From: Macrostomum hystrix
Lineage: Eukaryota; Platyhelminthes; Macrostomidae
Length of the DNA stretch: 64,000 bases
Direction: 5' to 3'
NCBI GenBank assembly: GCA_950097015.1
Contig: CATNEN010000031.1
Span: 496,001-560,000, forward strand
The notes beneath the pieces are model-generated. The model saw only the letters and a list, made by a program, of their open reading frames with translations, did no database searches and had not been told where the DNA came from. A program made the position numbers and the translations under genes. Shown here piece by piece: positions 1-10,312 of this stretch (its first letter is position 1; each line of letters starts with the position of its first letter).

Positions 1-1089
1 GTCATACAATTGTTTCTCTACTAAGTAAATTACATCGTGTCGTAATAGGACATGTGCGTTTCTTATTGAAAAAGTTCAAAAAAATGTGATAAAATTCTAA
101 AAACAAACAAAAAAAAAAAGTAGAATAGTTATGTACAAAGCTACGGTATGATTTTCCTTAGAAGAGAAATATTTAGCAATTGGTGAAGCAACTCACCAAA
201 GCCGCATCAATAGCGAGGGGCTACCAGGAAGTTGTTTAAAACAAAGGACTATAGTCGATTTATTATATATGGTGTACTCAGTTAAAGAATTCAGGCAGCG
301 CTGACCAGCATTACCACATATCAAAACTTAGGCTTTAAAAGAAGCCTTTGTAGGAGCCGGCCGACTCAACACAGGTAAAGGACCTGTCAAGTGATTTGCA
401 GCATTAAAAGTACACCGGAAAGGGCTTTTTATTGTTATAGCGCGCTTCAATAGGCTCAGTAGGATAGCAGACCTTCTGAGGAGAGTTATACTCTTGGCAC
501 GAGGGACTGAGCGGACACAGAGGGGGGAAGAACTCACTTAGGCTCTGTACACTGCGTCTATCTGACTCAACTCTCCAGCAAACGCGGCAGCCCGCCCATA
601 GCGCTGAAGATCTGCTACACAGCGTGTTAGGGTAAGTATTTGTGCCCCCAACCTAGGTAGCCAGTCCACGAGACAACCTCGAGGCATTTCTGAATAAAGT
701 GAAATGCGTAGCCCAACTAGCCGATAAGGCCGAAAGCGGAAAATTAAAATGCTTAATCATTAAAAGTGCATGAGTATAAAATGCTGCAACCATATTATTT
801 AGCCGAGCGCACACTCACGATAAGCGCGACAAAAATGCACTTATTTATTTGTCTAAGGCAACAAAAATTTTTACATATTGACAGCACCACCTGGCCGGAA
901 ACGTATCCGATACCTCTACCCCATTTCTCATATTTGAATTTCACTTAAAATTTTGTGAGATCCTAGATAGATCAGAGCACACACTGACAGGATACTTTGC
1001 TGAAGTCAAGCTGATTAAATACGCATCACTTACATTCATATCGTTTGCGGCCAACTCCGCAAAGAACCAATAGACTTGAATACCAGCAT
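1..1089. other. Flank or leader of the LTR element, no gene seen
   Basis: No convincing coding sequence is visible. The short open frames here have no family resemblance. It may be the untranslated leader of the retroelement that starts at 1090, or host flank. I looked for a copy of the putative 3' LTR (7122-7910) and for a tRNA primer site and found neither, so the 5' LTR is either upstream of the window, lost, or too diverged to see by eye. Confidence 0.4.
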
Positions 1090-4000
1090 ATGAATAACGG
1101 AACTCTTGACCAAGACATTCAAACAGGCACTAACAGAACTCCAGAACCCGGAGAACCTGAACAGCAACAACTGCAACAGCAGCCAGGAAACCAGTTAGAG
1201 CACGACGACGACAACCACGAGCATTCATCAGACTCGGACAACGAGGACAACGCAATGGATGATCTCCAGAACCAAGTCCGCGAACTACAGCAACGTCTAG
1301 CCATGGCACACGGCAGGGACCTACCAGCCATTGTCCAAGCTCTCAAGCTATCGGCAGGAGACTACGAAATGGGACAGCCATTTATCAAATGGCTAACCGA
1401 ATTTGAACTGCAGACAGCGACATATGGCCTAACAGATGGAGAAAAATGCCGCCTGCTACCACTCATGCTGCGCCCTAACGCACGTAATCAATACGCGGGA
1501 CTCCCACAAGCCGTCCGAGAAGACTATGGACAGGTACGAACACAACTCCGACAGCTGTATGACACCAGAGCGATAGACCGACCTACGGCGGTACTACAAC
1601 TCTCCATGAGGAAGATGCACCCAGGAGAGGACGTCAACAAGTTTATAGCCGACATCACACAACTGGTTGAGAACTCAGTGTTCCAAGAACCAGCTCCGGA
1701 AGGCGAGAACGACCATGACAGAGGCGCTAGAATCAACCGCAACAAGCGCATCATCCAGGACCACATCATGCTACACGTGCAACAGAATGCCACACCGGCA
1801 TTACGACTATATCTAGCCAGAGGACGTTACCAGACGGTCCCGGAGATGGTGCGTGAGGCGCTTCAATGGCAAGCACTGCGAGAGCTCGAACAGGAGTCCA
1901 ACGACATACACAAGCTGACAGCCATTGTAGCTCAGATGGAGACTACAATCAAGAAAGCGGATCAGCGCAACCAGGACCGAGGCCCACAGCCACAGAAAGA
2001 AGCAAGAACTAAGTACCCAGAAGACAATCCGAGACCGACATGCCAGATCTGTAACAAGATAGGCCACACTGCCAACAGGTGCTATCAAAGGAACATGGAC
2101 ACCGATCACTTCGCAAAGGATTGCAGAGGTCAGCGATACTGCCAGAACTGCGACATGAACAACCATTGGACGTCGGAATGCACCCGATCACGCCGGAGTT
2201 ATCAAGAACGGCGTCAGCAGCAGTGGCGACAGCCAAAGCGGATCGCAGAGGTCACAGCTCAGGACCCCAGTCCGCAGCCAGCCGAATGGGAGAATCAGCC
2301 CAGCCAGGCTGCACACATCTTGGCAGTCAGCACGTCGGAAGCGACAACACTGACAAGGGCGAAAAGCGACGTCATACAGGCAAGGCGACAGAACAGGAAG
2401 ACCAAGACGGCGACAGTGGCCCTAGTTCAAACCGCTCCACAGCTCGAAGGACGAAAGCGAGAGCAGAGGGCTAGACAGACTAGCAATCACGGGAAGGCAC
2501 CGGTAGGACCGACATGCGCACTTCTGCTGAAAATTCTACTTTTCGCATGGCTCTGTACCACGGCGGAAACGATAAACCAAGGACACCAACAATGGGTGGA
2601 CACACCGATGTACTGCCCGGAGCCCACCAGGCCACAGATCTTCAAGCTGCCACCGGATATCGAGTGCAAGATGCCTAGCAGCATACAGCAGCACCGACAG
2701 CCGATCAACCTGACAATCTTCAAACCAAACCAGGTCACTCACCGATCAACACTCAAGATCTGCTATCGAGAAACGTATGTTTTCACCAGTGTGGCACTAA
2801 CAACGATTATAGCCAAAGTGGTAAGACCAAAAATGACTGTTACGGTGCAGAAACATCCGGTCACAGAGGAAGAGTGTGAGTCCTGGAAGGAAGGATACCA
2901 AACCCCAGATGGCACCCTTCAGGAAGACGGGAAAGCTCCGAACAAAGCGGAACGCTTTACTACTCATATCTGGACAGTAGAGGAATTCGAACCAACGGCT
3001 AGCACCCAAACCAGATACACAAAGTCAGCATCCACGCTGATAACGAAAATTCCGTTCTTCGTGGAGAATAAGAAGATGTCATCACTGTACATCCCACTAG
3101 GTCATTGTAATTACACCATTGGAAAATGTCTTCACGAGTCCACTTTAAAGGTCGAGAAGGATGCGCCGTTAGAGAGACAAGTACCCAACAAACTATGGGA
3201 AGCTCTGCGATTCTACGACACGACATTCAAGGTCGCTGGAGAACGCCAGTACAGATATATCTGGACACCCAGCGCTGCAATTGACTGCCCGTACCAGGAA
3301 GACAGGCGTATAGAAGGAACTATCCACACGGGATGGTTCATGGCCAAGGATGCAACCTACGCCTTGACTTTTAAGCACCCGCCACACTCAATGGAACTGA
3401 AATGCGGAGGAACGACAACTAAACTATTCAGGTCAGAACAAGGAAAGCTGGTCAGGCCAGAAGGATCCGAAGCAGAATTCCTATTAATAGTACAAGGCAA
3501 TTTTAACAACTCTAGCACAGCAAAGAGAGAGAAGAGGGACCTAGTATCACAAGAAACTTTAGCAGCGAAATTACAGAGCATTGAACTTACGATGGAAAAT
3601 CGAATTGGTGATCTGACCCGTCATGTGATCCTTCAGCAATGCCGAATCCAACAGAACATTTTCAGATACATCAAGGATTTCATACGAATGCAACCAACAC
3701 TAGCAGTGAGGACACTGTTCAAAGACGAGCATCTCAAGGCCAGAACGATAGCTCAGCACGTCGAAATCTTCAAATGCATCCCAGTGACTGACTTCGAATT
3801 CCATCAACCATACTGGAATCAAAGCCGATGTTTCTCCAAGCCTCCGTTGAAGTACAAAGTAGCGGAGACCAACCGTACAGGATTCTTGAATGTAAGAACT
3901 ATGGAAATTGAGACAGAATACCCCACCTTTCAGGAATGTTCGAATCAAACTGGGTACCTTCTACCCAAAGAGGACAGAGTGTACAAGGCCGACTTAAATT

Positions 4001-5631
4001 TCACCAACTTCGAACCTATACAGATAAGGAAATTGAAGAGCGAAGATTGGGGAATAGAGCCTATGAAATTACCGAAGATCAAACGAATTCTTTTTATACC
4101 AGAAACAGATATCAAAATAGAAGACATCCGAAGCCCGATTACGGTACACGATCTGTACACGCAGATGAGGGACCAGAGAGAATTTCTGAGAACAGTATTC
4201 AAACTACCAAAGCAGAAGAATCCAGAAACGATCGACCTCCCACCATTGGAGGCAAACATAGCTCTTAAAACTTATGACTTCGCATCTTGGACGCCATGGA
4301 TAGGTATAAAACTCAATATTTTCAACATAACAGTTGGATTTGCCGCAATTTGTGTATATGTGTACATCATACTCAAAACTATAATAGTTTGTCACAGGCT
4401 CCTCCGGCAAAAATACGAGCGACCAGGCATCCGAGCAATTCAAAGACGGATAAAGGCAACACAAGAACGACACGAATTGCGGGGACAACCCAGCACAGGC
4501 ACTAGCGACAGACACACGGGCCCGCGGCGCCCAGCACCAACGGCACCGGCTACAAGCGCGGAACAGAGTCAGCCGATGATGCCGTCAGCTCCTCCAGCTT
4601 CATCAATCTACCCGACGATTAGCGCCTGGCCACCGCCGATAGTGGCAGCAATCACGAATAGCCAGAAGTACACGGTGACGCGATTGAAGATCGGCATGCG
4701 AACCTGCAGAGCGCTGATCGACAGTGGAGCAGAGAAATCACTGATAGATGAAGCGACGGCACACCGCTACAGTGACAGCTTCGAAAAGCCGACAACTGAG
4801 CTGCAAGGAGTACACGGAGGAAAGCTCACGCAATCCGGAATGATCACGTTACCAGTCGAAGCAGGAGACACAATCGTCAACGTTAAGTTTCATGTCATTC
4901 CGAATTTGAGTTCGGGGAGATACCATGCACTATTAGGAATTGATTACTTAAGTCAGTTGCAGAAGGGCATGTCTATTAATTACCAACAGCAACAGATACA
5001 GTTGAATGGCAGATCGTATGAAATCATGACAGTAACTGCCCAGGAAGCCACAAATAAGATCAGATTAGTCTCCGTGGTAAACCTGAATCCATGGGAAACA
5101 GCTCAAATCACAGCTAGAACCGACTCAAAGGAGGAACTGCCTGACACTGTACTTTTCGAGCCAGATACGCGTATCATCGAGAAGAAGGTGATAGACAGAA
5201 TGGAGATGCAAGGGATTCTCATGAAAGCACCGACACCGTATATTTCACCAATTCTTCTCGTCAAGAAAAAATCGGAGTCACCGGAGGCTAAACCAGTGTA
5301 TCGCCTGTGTGTGGACTTCAGGGACTTAAACCGATTGTTGATTCCCGAGAGACAGTGCATGCCCAGGATTCAAACCTCAGTCACAATCCGAAAAATCGAT
5401 GATCCAAATCAGGAGTCTTTTCAAGTGCACACGGACAGGCTGAAACCAATGGCCACGCCTACACCACATGTGATGCTTCCTGACCTCAGACCGAGCGACC
5501 CACAGCGACACCAGCGACAGCCCAGACAACGATTCACCAAGGAAGTGAGCGTGCAGGCAGAAGAGCTGGATGCGCAAGCTGACAGCGCTCGGAAGAAGTA
5601 TAACCTGAGGAGCAAAGTGAAACTTCCTTGA
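1090..5631 (+). CDS. Gag-envelope-protease fusion polyprotein of the LTR element
   Basis: The first ATG of this open frame is at 1090, giving 1513 residues without a stop. Residues about 1-310 are gag-like, followed by two zinc-knuckle-type Cys/His boxes near residues 318-331 and 352-363. A hydrophobic signal-like segment (about 476-494) starts a glycoprotein-like region rich in Cys and N-glycosylation sequons. It has a furin-type site (REKR, about 815) and a membrane anchor (about 1075-1100). Then comes an aspartic protease with DSGA near 1211. The RT entry motif (about 1404) stops abruptly and is followed in frame by an integrase C-terminal tail (about 1446). Envelope placed between gag and protease is unusual; in known gypsy errantiviruses and retroviruses it follows pol. 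Which viral glycoprotein family it belongs to cannot be told by eye. Confidence 0.75.
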   Translation: MNNGTLDQDIQTGTNRTPEPGEPEQQQLQQQPGNQLEHDDDNHEHSSDSDNEDNAMDDLQNQVRELQQRLAMAHGRDLPAIVQALKLSAGDYEMGQPFIKWLTEFELQTATYGLTDGEKCRLLPLMLRPNARNQYAGLPQAVREDYGQVRTQLRQLYDTRAIDRPTAVLQLSMRKMHPGEDVNKFIADITQLVENSVFQEPAPEGENDHDRGARINRNKRIIQDHIMLHVQQNATPALRLYLARGRYQTVPEMVREALQWQALRELEQESNDIHKLTAIVAQMETTIKKADQRNQDRGPQPQKEARTKYPEDNPRPTCQICNKIGHTANRCYQRNMDTDHFAKDCRGQRYCQNCDMNNHWTSECTRSRRSYQERRQQQWRQPKRIAEVTAQDPSPQPAEWENQPSQAAHILAVSTSEATTLTRAKSDVIQARRQNRKTKTATVALVQTAPQLEGRKREQRARQTSNHGKAPVGPTCALLLKILLFAWLCTTAETINQGHQQWVDTPMYCPEPTRPQIFKLPPDIECKMPSSIQQHRQPINLTIFKPNQVTHRSTLKICYRETYVFTSVALTTIIAKVVRPKMTVTVQKHPVTEEECESWKEGYQTPDGTLQEDGKAPNKAERFTTHIWTVEEFEPTASTQTRYTKSASTLITKIPFFVENKKMSSLYIPLGHCNYTIGKCLHESTLKVEKDAPLERQVPNKLWEALRFYDTTFKVAGERQYRYIWTPSAAIDCPYQEDRRIEGTIHTGWFMAKDATYALTFKHPPHSMELKCGGTTTKLFRSEQGKLVRPEGSEAEFLLIVQGNFNNSSTAKREKRDLVSQETLAAKLQSIELTMENRIGDLTRHVILQQCRIQQNIFRYIKDFIRMQPTLAVRTLFKDEHLKARTIAQHVEIFKCIPVTDFEFHQPYWNQSRCFSKPPLKYKVAETNRTGFLNVRTMEIETEYPTFQECSNQTGYLLPKEDRVYKADLNFTNFEPIQIRKLKSEDWGIEPMKLPKIKRILFIPETDIKIEDIRSPITVHDLYTQMRDQREFLRTVFKLPKQKNPETIDLPPLEANIALKTYDFASWTPWIGIKLNIFNITVGFAAICVYVYIILKTIIVCHRLLRQKYERPGIRAIQRRIKATQERHELRGQPSTGTSDRHTGPRRPAPTAPATSAEQSQPMMPSAPPASSIYPTISAWPPPIVAAITNSQKYTVTRLKIGMRTCRALIDSGAEKSLIDEATAHRYSDSFEKPTTELQGVHGGKLTQSGMITLPVEAGDTIVNVKFHVIPNLSSGRYHALLGIDYLSQLQKGMSINYQQQQIQLNGRSYEIMTVTAQEATNKIRLVSVVNLNPWETAQITARTDSKEELPDTVLFEPDTRIIEKKVIDRMEMQGILMKAPTPYISPILLVKKKSESPEAKPVYRLCVDFRDLNRLLIPERQCMPRIQTSVTIRKIDDPNQESFQVHTDRLKPMATPTPHVMLPDLRPSDPQRHQRQPRQRFTKEVSVQAEELDAQADSARKKYNLRSKVKLP

Positions 5632-5798
5632 CAATTGATGCCAAGGAAGGGAGAAAGTAGACGGACAATTTTACATTTTTAATTTTCATTATTTTGTTGG
5701 TGTGCACTCTGATTTTTAGAATATAATATTTTACATTACTTATAAGTAGTCACTATTCAACCACTCACAAATATTTAACCCACCCTCTGGATAATCAG

Positions 5799-6563
5799 AT
5801 GTATTCGACGGAGCTAGACACAGTGGATGATTGTACTATCGATGAGCCACTTACGACCTACACATTGGTCAAGCCATTGTTTGCATCGGCAGAACCAAGC
5901 ACGGCAGTCGGGAAGGAGATGAACATTAGGAACAACGCCGCCACTGAACAGCAACGGCGACACCTCCAAACCCAATGGGAGATCAGAAGATCTAGACACA
6001 GTAGATCGCCGTGCCCAACAGTGCTGAGAGAGAGACACAGACGGGAAGAAAAAGACCTATCATTTACGGAGCTGTACGACTTCATGGATAGACAGCCCAT
6101 CCAGAGCAAGCCAAATCGGCACGGTGAGATGAAACTATTTGACATTCACCTGGACATGCTGGATGCGCCACGAATCCCAGCTAACGTAGTAACACATCTG
6201 ACCACAAAGCGCATCCTAGCTGAGGACAATAACCCCATCTGGCTCCTCTCTGACTATAACATTCTACGTAACCGTACAACAATCTTCTTTCACTATGGAG
6301 AACAAGACGCCTTTACTTGCGTCATAATTAAGGCACTCTGCCGTACGCTATCCGTCAACCTGATCCACCCTTGGGGCCCGCAACCTAATGTGATATGTAC
6401 TAAGTTATTTAATTACTTGTCCAATGCGTTGGTTTATCACGGAATTCAAAGTAGTTGCCGCGAAATGAAGATGCTAGTAGTTCGAACGTATTCGCCGGCG
6501 TTGCTACAGTGGCCACAGCTAAAGACGGCACCGGAAGCCTCGCAAGAGCCTACTCGTCAGTAA
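5799..6563 (+). CDS. Second ORF of the LTR element, unknown function
   Basis: This 254-codon frame opens with ATG at 5799, 168 bases after the polyprotein stop, and ends before the noncoding trailer and polypurine tract, so it belongs to the element. The first half is hydrophilic and Arg/Glu-rich; the second half is more globular, with hydrophobic stretches and several Cys. I do not recognise a domain, and no signal peptide or membrane segment is obvious. Its position matches where env or accessory genes sit in other LTR elements, but envelope-like sequence is already present upstream, so an accessory or regulatory role is possible. It could also be a chance remnant. Confidence 0.5.
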   Translation: MYSTELDTVDDCTIDEPLTTYTLVKPLFASAEPSTAVGKEMNIRNNAATEQQRRHLQTQWEIRRSRHSRSPCPTVLRERHRREEKDLSFTELYDFMDRQPIQSKPNRHGEMKLFDIHLDMLDAPRIPANVVTHLTTKRILAEDNNPIWLLSDYNILRNRTTIFFHYGEQDAFTCVIIKALCRTLSVNLIHPWGPQPNVICTKLFNYLSNALVYHGIQSSCREMKMLVVRTYSPALLQWPQLKTAPEASQEPTRQ

Positions 6564-7111
6564 GAATTTAGGGACGTGAATGTAAGGGCATAAGGAGACA
6601 CGAGAGCCGAGACACTGACACAATGTTAAGACAGATGGGTCGTCTCGACCGGAAGTCCTATCATTGTGACACTCTCACTCAGGTGCAATCCTGAGGCTAG
6701 AACCAGTTTCACGGAAAGAACTTTGGGAAAGCGCCTCGCTACCTGAAGCATCGGACCAGTGAACTAGGGGAAGCCAGGCCCGTCAATCAAAGTGAATTTA
6801 AGCTTAGAATAATAAAGAAGCACGAAGACAAGCTCTACTCAAATTCCATGATCCAACACTCAGTGTTTTACAATTTTAATGATTCCCTATTAATTAACTT
6901 AACACTAAAACCACGCATACTCACACCATATTATTCACTATTTACAACAATGCTTAAACGAATGAATTATACACTTACCCATTTAGCCTCTTAATCTAAT
7001 ACTTTCAGATTTCAATGTCTTATATGTTCACAGACCTACTAGCAGTAGGCAGATTGGCAATCCGAGGAAGGCAATAGGCTACATCTCCCTTGACCAGTCA
7101 AGGATTTCTTC
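6564..7111 (+). other. Noncoding trailer of the LTR element
   Basis: No coding frame is supported between the second ORF and the polypurine tract. A 21-bp segment at 7005-7025 is a near-perfect inverted copy of 7124-7144 (two 9-bp matching arms around a 3-bp centre), so RNA from here could fold back across the polypurine tract. Confidence 0.5.
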
Positions 7112-7121
7112 AAAAGGGGGA
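7112..7121 (+). promoter_or_regulatory. Polypurine tract
   Basis: AAAAGGGGGA lies directly before a TG dinucleotide that would open the 3' LTR. In LTR elements such a tract primes plus-strand DNA synthesis. The position after the last ORF fits. Confidence 0.65.
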
Positions 7122-7910
7122 TGATATAAGACTTAGAAATCTGAATGGAATTTAAGCGAGCGTTAGTTGGTAACTAAAACTAAAAATAGCAACAGCAGAA
7201 AGTGCGAGCAACCGAAAGGAGAATGATTAGACAAAATCCGCCCCCAGAGATTAACTATTCATTTCAGCGCAGGCCCGGTTCGGCATGACAGCAGCTGTGC
7301 CGACGTGGAGCTGGCTGAGACCGGATCCGCAGAGGCGCTGACGTGGAGCTGCCGGAGACCGGAACGCAGCTGTGCTGACGTGGAGCTCCCGGAATCAACC
7401 CGGCCTACCCCGACCTGCAGCTGCCTGCATCGACCCAGCCCAGTCTGAAATTGGAGCCGCCCGGACCCGATCGGGAACGAGATCTGGAGGAGGCCGGAAC
7501 CGCACAAGAAGACTGGATCGATGAAGGGAAAGGGGATAATGAACAGTAGGAAAGAGGTCTCAGTAGAATTGGGAACGCATCCTAACTCAACTAAGGTATT
7601 TTCAGGACTTTTCCCCACCTCCCATAGAAAATGGGTTGGCGTGCCTGCTAACCAACTAGTTTAATGACAACAACTGTACTAGACTCGAGGCTGCGACCTC
7701 ACTCACCCCAAATTCTCATGCGTACTGTTGCTATGGTATTTTCTTCCCCTCGGATCGAGGGTTTTAAAGACATTATATATATTGGTGCGGAGCGCGGAAA
7801 AAGATTCGCCGCTCCAGTTAGTTAGAGACTCACTTTGAGCTCCGTTTAGAAAATCATTGTGGTTGCGTTCTTTCTTAAGTAGAATCAGTGATAACGATCT
7901 AGAGATATCA
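7122..7910 (+). mobile_element. Putative 3' LTR
   Basis: It starts with TGATAT directly after the polypurine tract and can be ended at ATATCA (7905-7910), an inverted match to the start. A TATA-like run at 7774-7782 is followed by a GC-rich stretch, as in an LTR promoter. No clear polyadenylation signal lies inside these limits. No partner LTR is visible in the window, so the right edge is a guess. Confidence 0.4.
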
Positions 7911-8014
7911 CCACTGCCAGCCGGTATACTGAGTATCGATAGTCGTTAGGAGTTATAGCCTTCAAGACTTTTAGACTGCAATAAACCGCTAGACAAAGTA
8001 TAGGAAAACTACGA

Positions 8015-10312
8015 GTGAAGAAGAAGAGGAACACCAAACTTGAAGCGCTATACGTACCAGCGCGGTGGCATGAAGCCCGGGTCGTCTTCATCCCGAAGCC
8101 CGCCAAAGGCGACTATCGCTCGGTCAAGTCTTATCGCCCGATAAGCTTGACTTCCACCTGCCTCAAGCTCATGGAAAGACTGGTGCTCTGGCGCCTTCTT
8201 ACTGTAGAGCTAGGGCGGGCCCCGCTCTCACCAAACCAGCACGCCTTTCGGGCGGGCCGGTCCACGGAGAGCGCCCTCCACTGCATTGTGGAGACTCTCG
8301 AGAAGGCAGTGCTGGGCAGCGGTTTTGCCCTGGCTGTTTTCCTTGATATTGAGGGGGCCTTCGATAACGTTATTTTCGAAGCCTTTGAGAAGGCCCTGGT
8401 TTCCAGGGCCACTCACCCCCACCTCGTCCGTTGGGTCATGTACATGATCCGGAATCGCCACGTGGTGGCCCACCTCGAAGGCAGGGTGCTCTCGGCACCT
8501 GTCCTAAAAGGAGGGCCCCAAGGTGGCGTCCTCACCCCACTGCTGTGGAATCTCGTCATGGATGAGCTGCTAAAAAGCACTCGGCCTGACCCAGTCCTGA
8601 AGGTGGGATATGCCGACGATGTGACCGCCATCTGCGCGGGCCCCTCGGCGGAAACCACCAGGGACCTCATTCAGGGCTTTATCAACAGGGCGGTGCGCTG
8701 GGCGGACCAATGCGGGCTCCGACTCTCTGAGTCCAAGACCGTTGCGGTTATGTTTACCAGCAGGCTGCGCTGGACCATTGAGCCTCTGACTCTCTATGGC
8801 AAGAATATTGCCATGGAAAAGCAGGTCCGGTGCCTTGGTATCCTGCTAGACCATAGGCTTAACTGGACCCCGCACATTACCACAAAGGCCAAGAGGGCCC
8901 TGGCCATTCTGGCGCAAGTCAGGCGAGCCGTGGGCACCACTTGGGGGCTAACCCCCAAAAACCTTTGGTGGATTTACACGGCGATCATTAGACCGTCAGT
9001 CGCTTACGCTGGCCTCATCTGGGCCAGTGCCATGAGCATCCAGAAAAACCTGGAGGCGCTTTATAGGGTGCAGGGCAGAGCCTGTCGCATGACGCTGGGC
9101 GCCCCACCCTCCACTCCCTTTGAAGGCATGAACGCTTTCCTCAACGCTACACCCATTGACATTTTTGTTAAGGGGGAAGCGGCAAAGTCCACCCGTCGTC
9201 TCCTTGATGCGGGTGTATCCTTCCAGAATTCGCGAGCCTTCTCGAAGCGCTCCCTTCTGCCCCACTCTGACCTCTGCCTGAAAACTCTGGGCGAGTGCGG
9301 AGGGCTCACCATCCTTTCGGACGGGGCCCCGGCCACTTTACTCCGGAGCCACAGGTACAAAGTCAGCATCTTCCCTCGTAATGAGGTAAAGGACTGCTGG
9401 GATGACCCCGCAGTCCACTGTTACACTGACGGCTCCCTGATGAACGGTAAATCGGGATTCGGGGTGTGCGTCGCCTCGGGTGGCGAGGTCCTCTGGACCC
9501 ACTCCCAACACTGTGGCAAGAGCTCAAGCGTTTTCCAAAACGAAATGCTCGCCATCAGCTTCTGTGCGGCTGAGCTGCGCCAGAGGCAGCTGGCTGGTCG
9601 GAGGATCTTTTTTCACTCCGACAGTCAAGCAGCCCTCAAGGCCCTCAGTCGCTGCACCTCTCGCTCCAGAACCACCTTGGACTGCAACACCCAGTTAAAC
9701 GGTTTGGCGCAGTCTAACAAGGTGGAGCTGATGTGGATCCCTGGGCACGCCGGGCTCACAGGGAATGAGATGGCGGACGAGCTTGCAAAGGCTGGAGCAG
9801 CCAGCTCCCTGATGGGCCCGGGCCCGGAATCCCCGATCCCCGCCTCCGTTGTCAACTCCAGCATCAACCACTGGATGGAGACCCAGCACCGGAGGAGGTG
9901 GTCCAGCACCCTGAACTGTCGCCAGTCCAGGGCTGCGGTGCCAACCCCCTCTAGTAACCTGCGTAAGGCCTTACTCAGGCTAAACCGCAGAGACCTGAGA
10001 GCAGTCACCATGGCCCTTTCGGGACATGGCTGCTTCACCAGACACCGCTACCTCCAAGGCCACGTGCCTGAGGAAACGTGTCCTTTCTGCTGCTCCGGCC
10101 GTGAAAACGCCGAGCATTTCATTTGCCACTGCCCGGCCTTCACCCGGGCTAGGCTAAAACACCTCGGGCCGGCACCGACTCTTGCCGAAGCCTGCTCGCC
10201 CGAGAACATCCCTCAGCTCGCCCACTTCCTCCGGGATACCGGCCGAGCTGATTTCTTCCCAGCCTATGGCGAGGAAGATCGCGCGGCGGAACCGACCGAC
10301 GGACCACCCTGA
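8015..10312 (+). CDS. 5'-truncated LINE ORF2: reverse transcriptase plus RNase H
   Basis: An open frame of about 765 codons enters directly inside an RT domain and has no natural start, so the endonuclease half is missing, the usual result of aborted target-primed integration. Visible RT blocks are [18 protein letters not shown], the first catalytic Asp in [24 protein letters not shown] and the YADD box. An RNase H domain follows (YTDGS about residue 470, then HSDSQAAL and the WIPGH block), then a CPFC...H...C zinc motif near the C-terminus. RT followed by RNase H and a Cys/His tail fits the I/LOA/R1-type superfamily of non-LTR elements. The frame is intact, so the copy is young. It sits about 100 bp after the putative LTR and may have inserted into it. 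Confidence 0.9.
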   Translation: MKKKRNTKLEALYVPARWHEARVVFIPKPAKGDYRSVKSYRPISLTSTCLKLMERLVLWRLLTVELGRAPLSPNQHAFRAGRSTESALHCIVETLEKAVLGSGFALAVFLDIEGAFDNVIFEAFEKALVSRATHPHLVRWVMYMIRNRHVVAHLEGRVLSAPVLKGGPQGGVLTPLLWNLVMDELLKSTRPDPVLKVGYADDVTAICAGPSAETTRDLIQGFINRAVRWADQCGLRLSESKTVAVMFTSRLRWTIEPLTLYGKNIAMEKQVRCLGILLDHRLNWTPHITTKAKRALAILAQVRRAVGTTWGLTPKNLWWIYTAIIRPSVAYAGLIWASAMSIQKNLEALYRVQGRACRMTLGAPPSTPFEGMNAFLNATPIDIFVKGEAAKSTRRLLDAGVSFQNSRAFSKRSLLPHSDLCLKTLGECGGLTILSDGAPATLLRSHRYKVSIFPRNEVKDCWDDPAVHCYTDGSLMNGKSGFGVCVASGGEVLWTHSQHCGKSSSVFQNEMLAISFCAAELRQRQLAGRRIFFHSDSQAALKALSRCTSRSRTTLDCNTQLNGLAQSNKVELMWIPGHAGLTGNEMADELAKAGAASSLMGPGPESPIPASVVNSSINHWMETQHRRRWSSTLNCRQSRAAVPTPSSNLRKALLRLNRRDLRAVTMALSGHGCFTRHRYLQGHVPEETCPFCCSGRENAEHFICHCPAFTRARLKHLGPAPTLAEACSPENIPQLAHFLRDTGRADFFPAYGEEDRAAEPTDGPP

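Larger units (their letters stand above)
1090..7910 (+). mobile_element. LTR retroelement, Ty3/gypsy-like, pol-deleted
   Basis: The unit comprises a 1513-codon ORF (gag, envelope-like, protease, stub of RT, tail of integrase), a second ORF (5799-6563), a noncoding trailer, a polypurine tract at 7112-7121 and a putative 3' LTR. The protease DSGA motif, the RT entry motif CVDFRDLN and the integrase-tail motif VHTDRLKP all point to the Ty3/gypsy lineage. With RT, RNase H and integrase core absent the copy cannot move by itself, though its frames are unbroken, which suggests a young insertion or help from a complete relative. No 5' LTR was found, so the left boundary is unknown. Confidence 0.75.
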
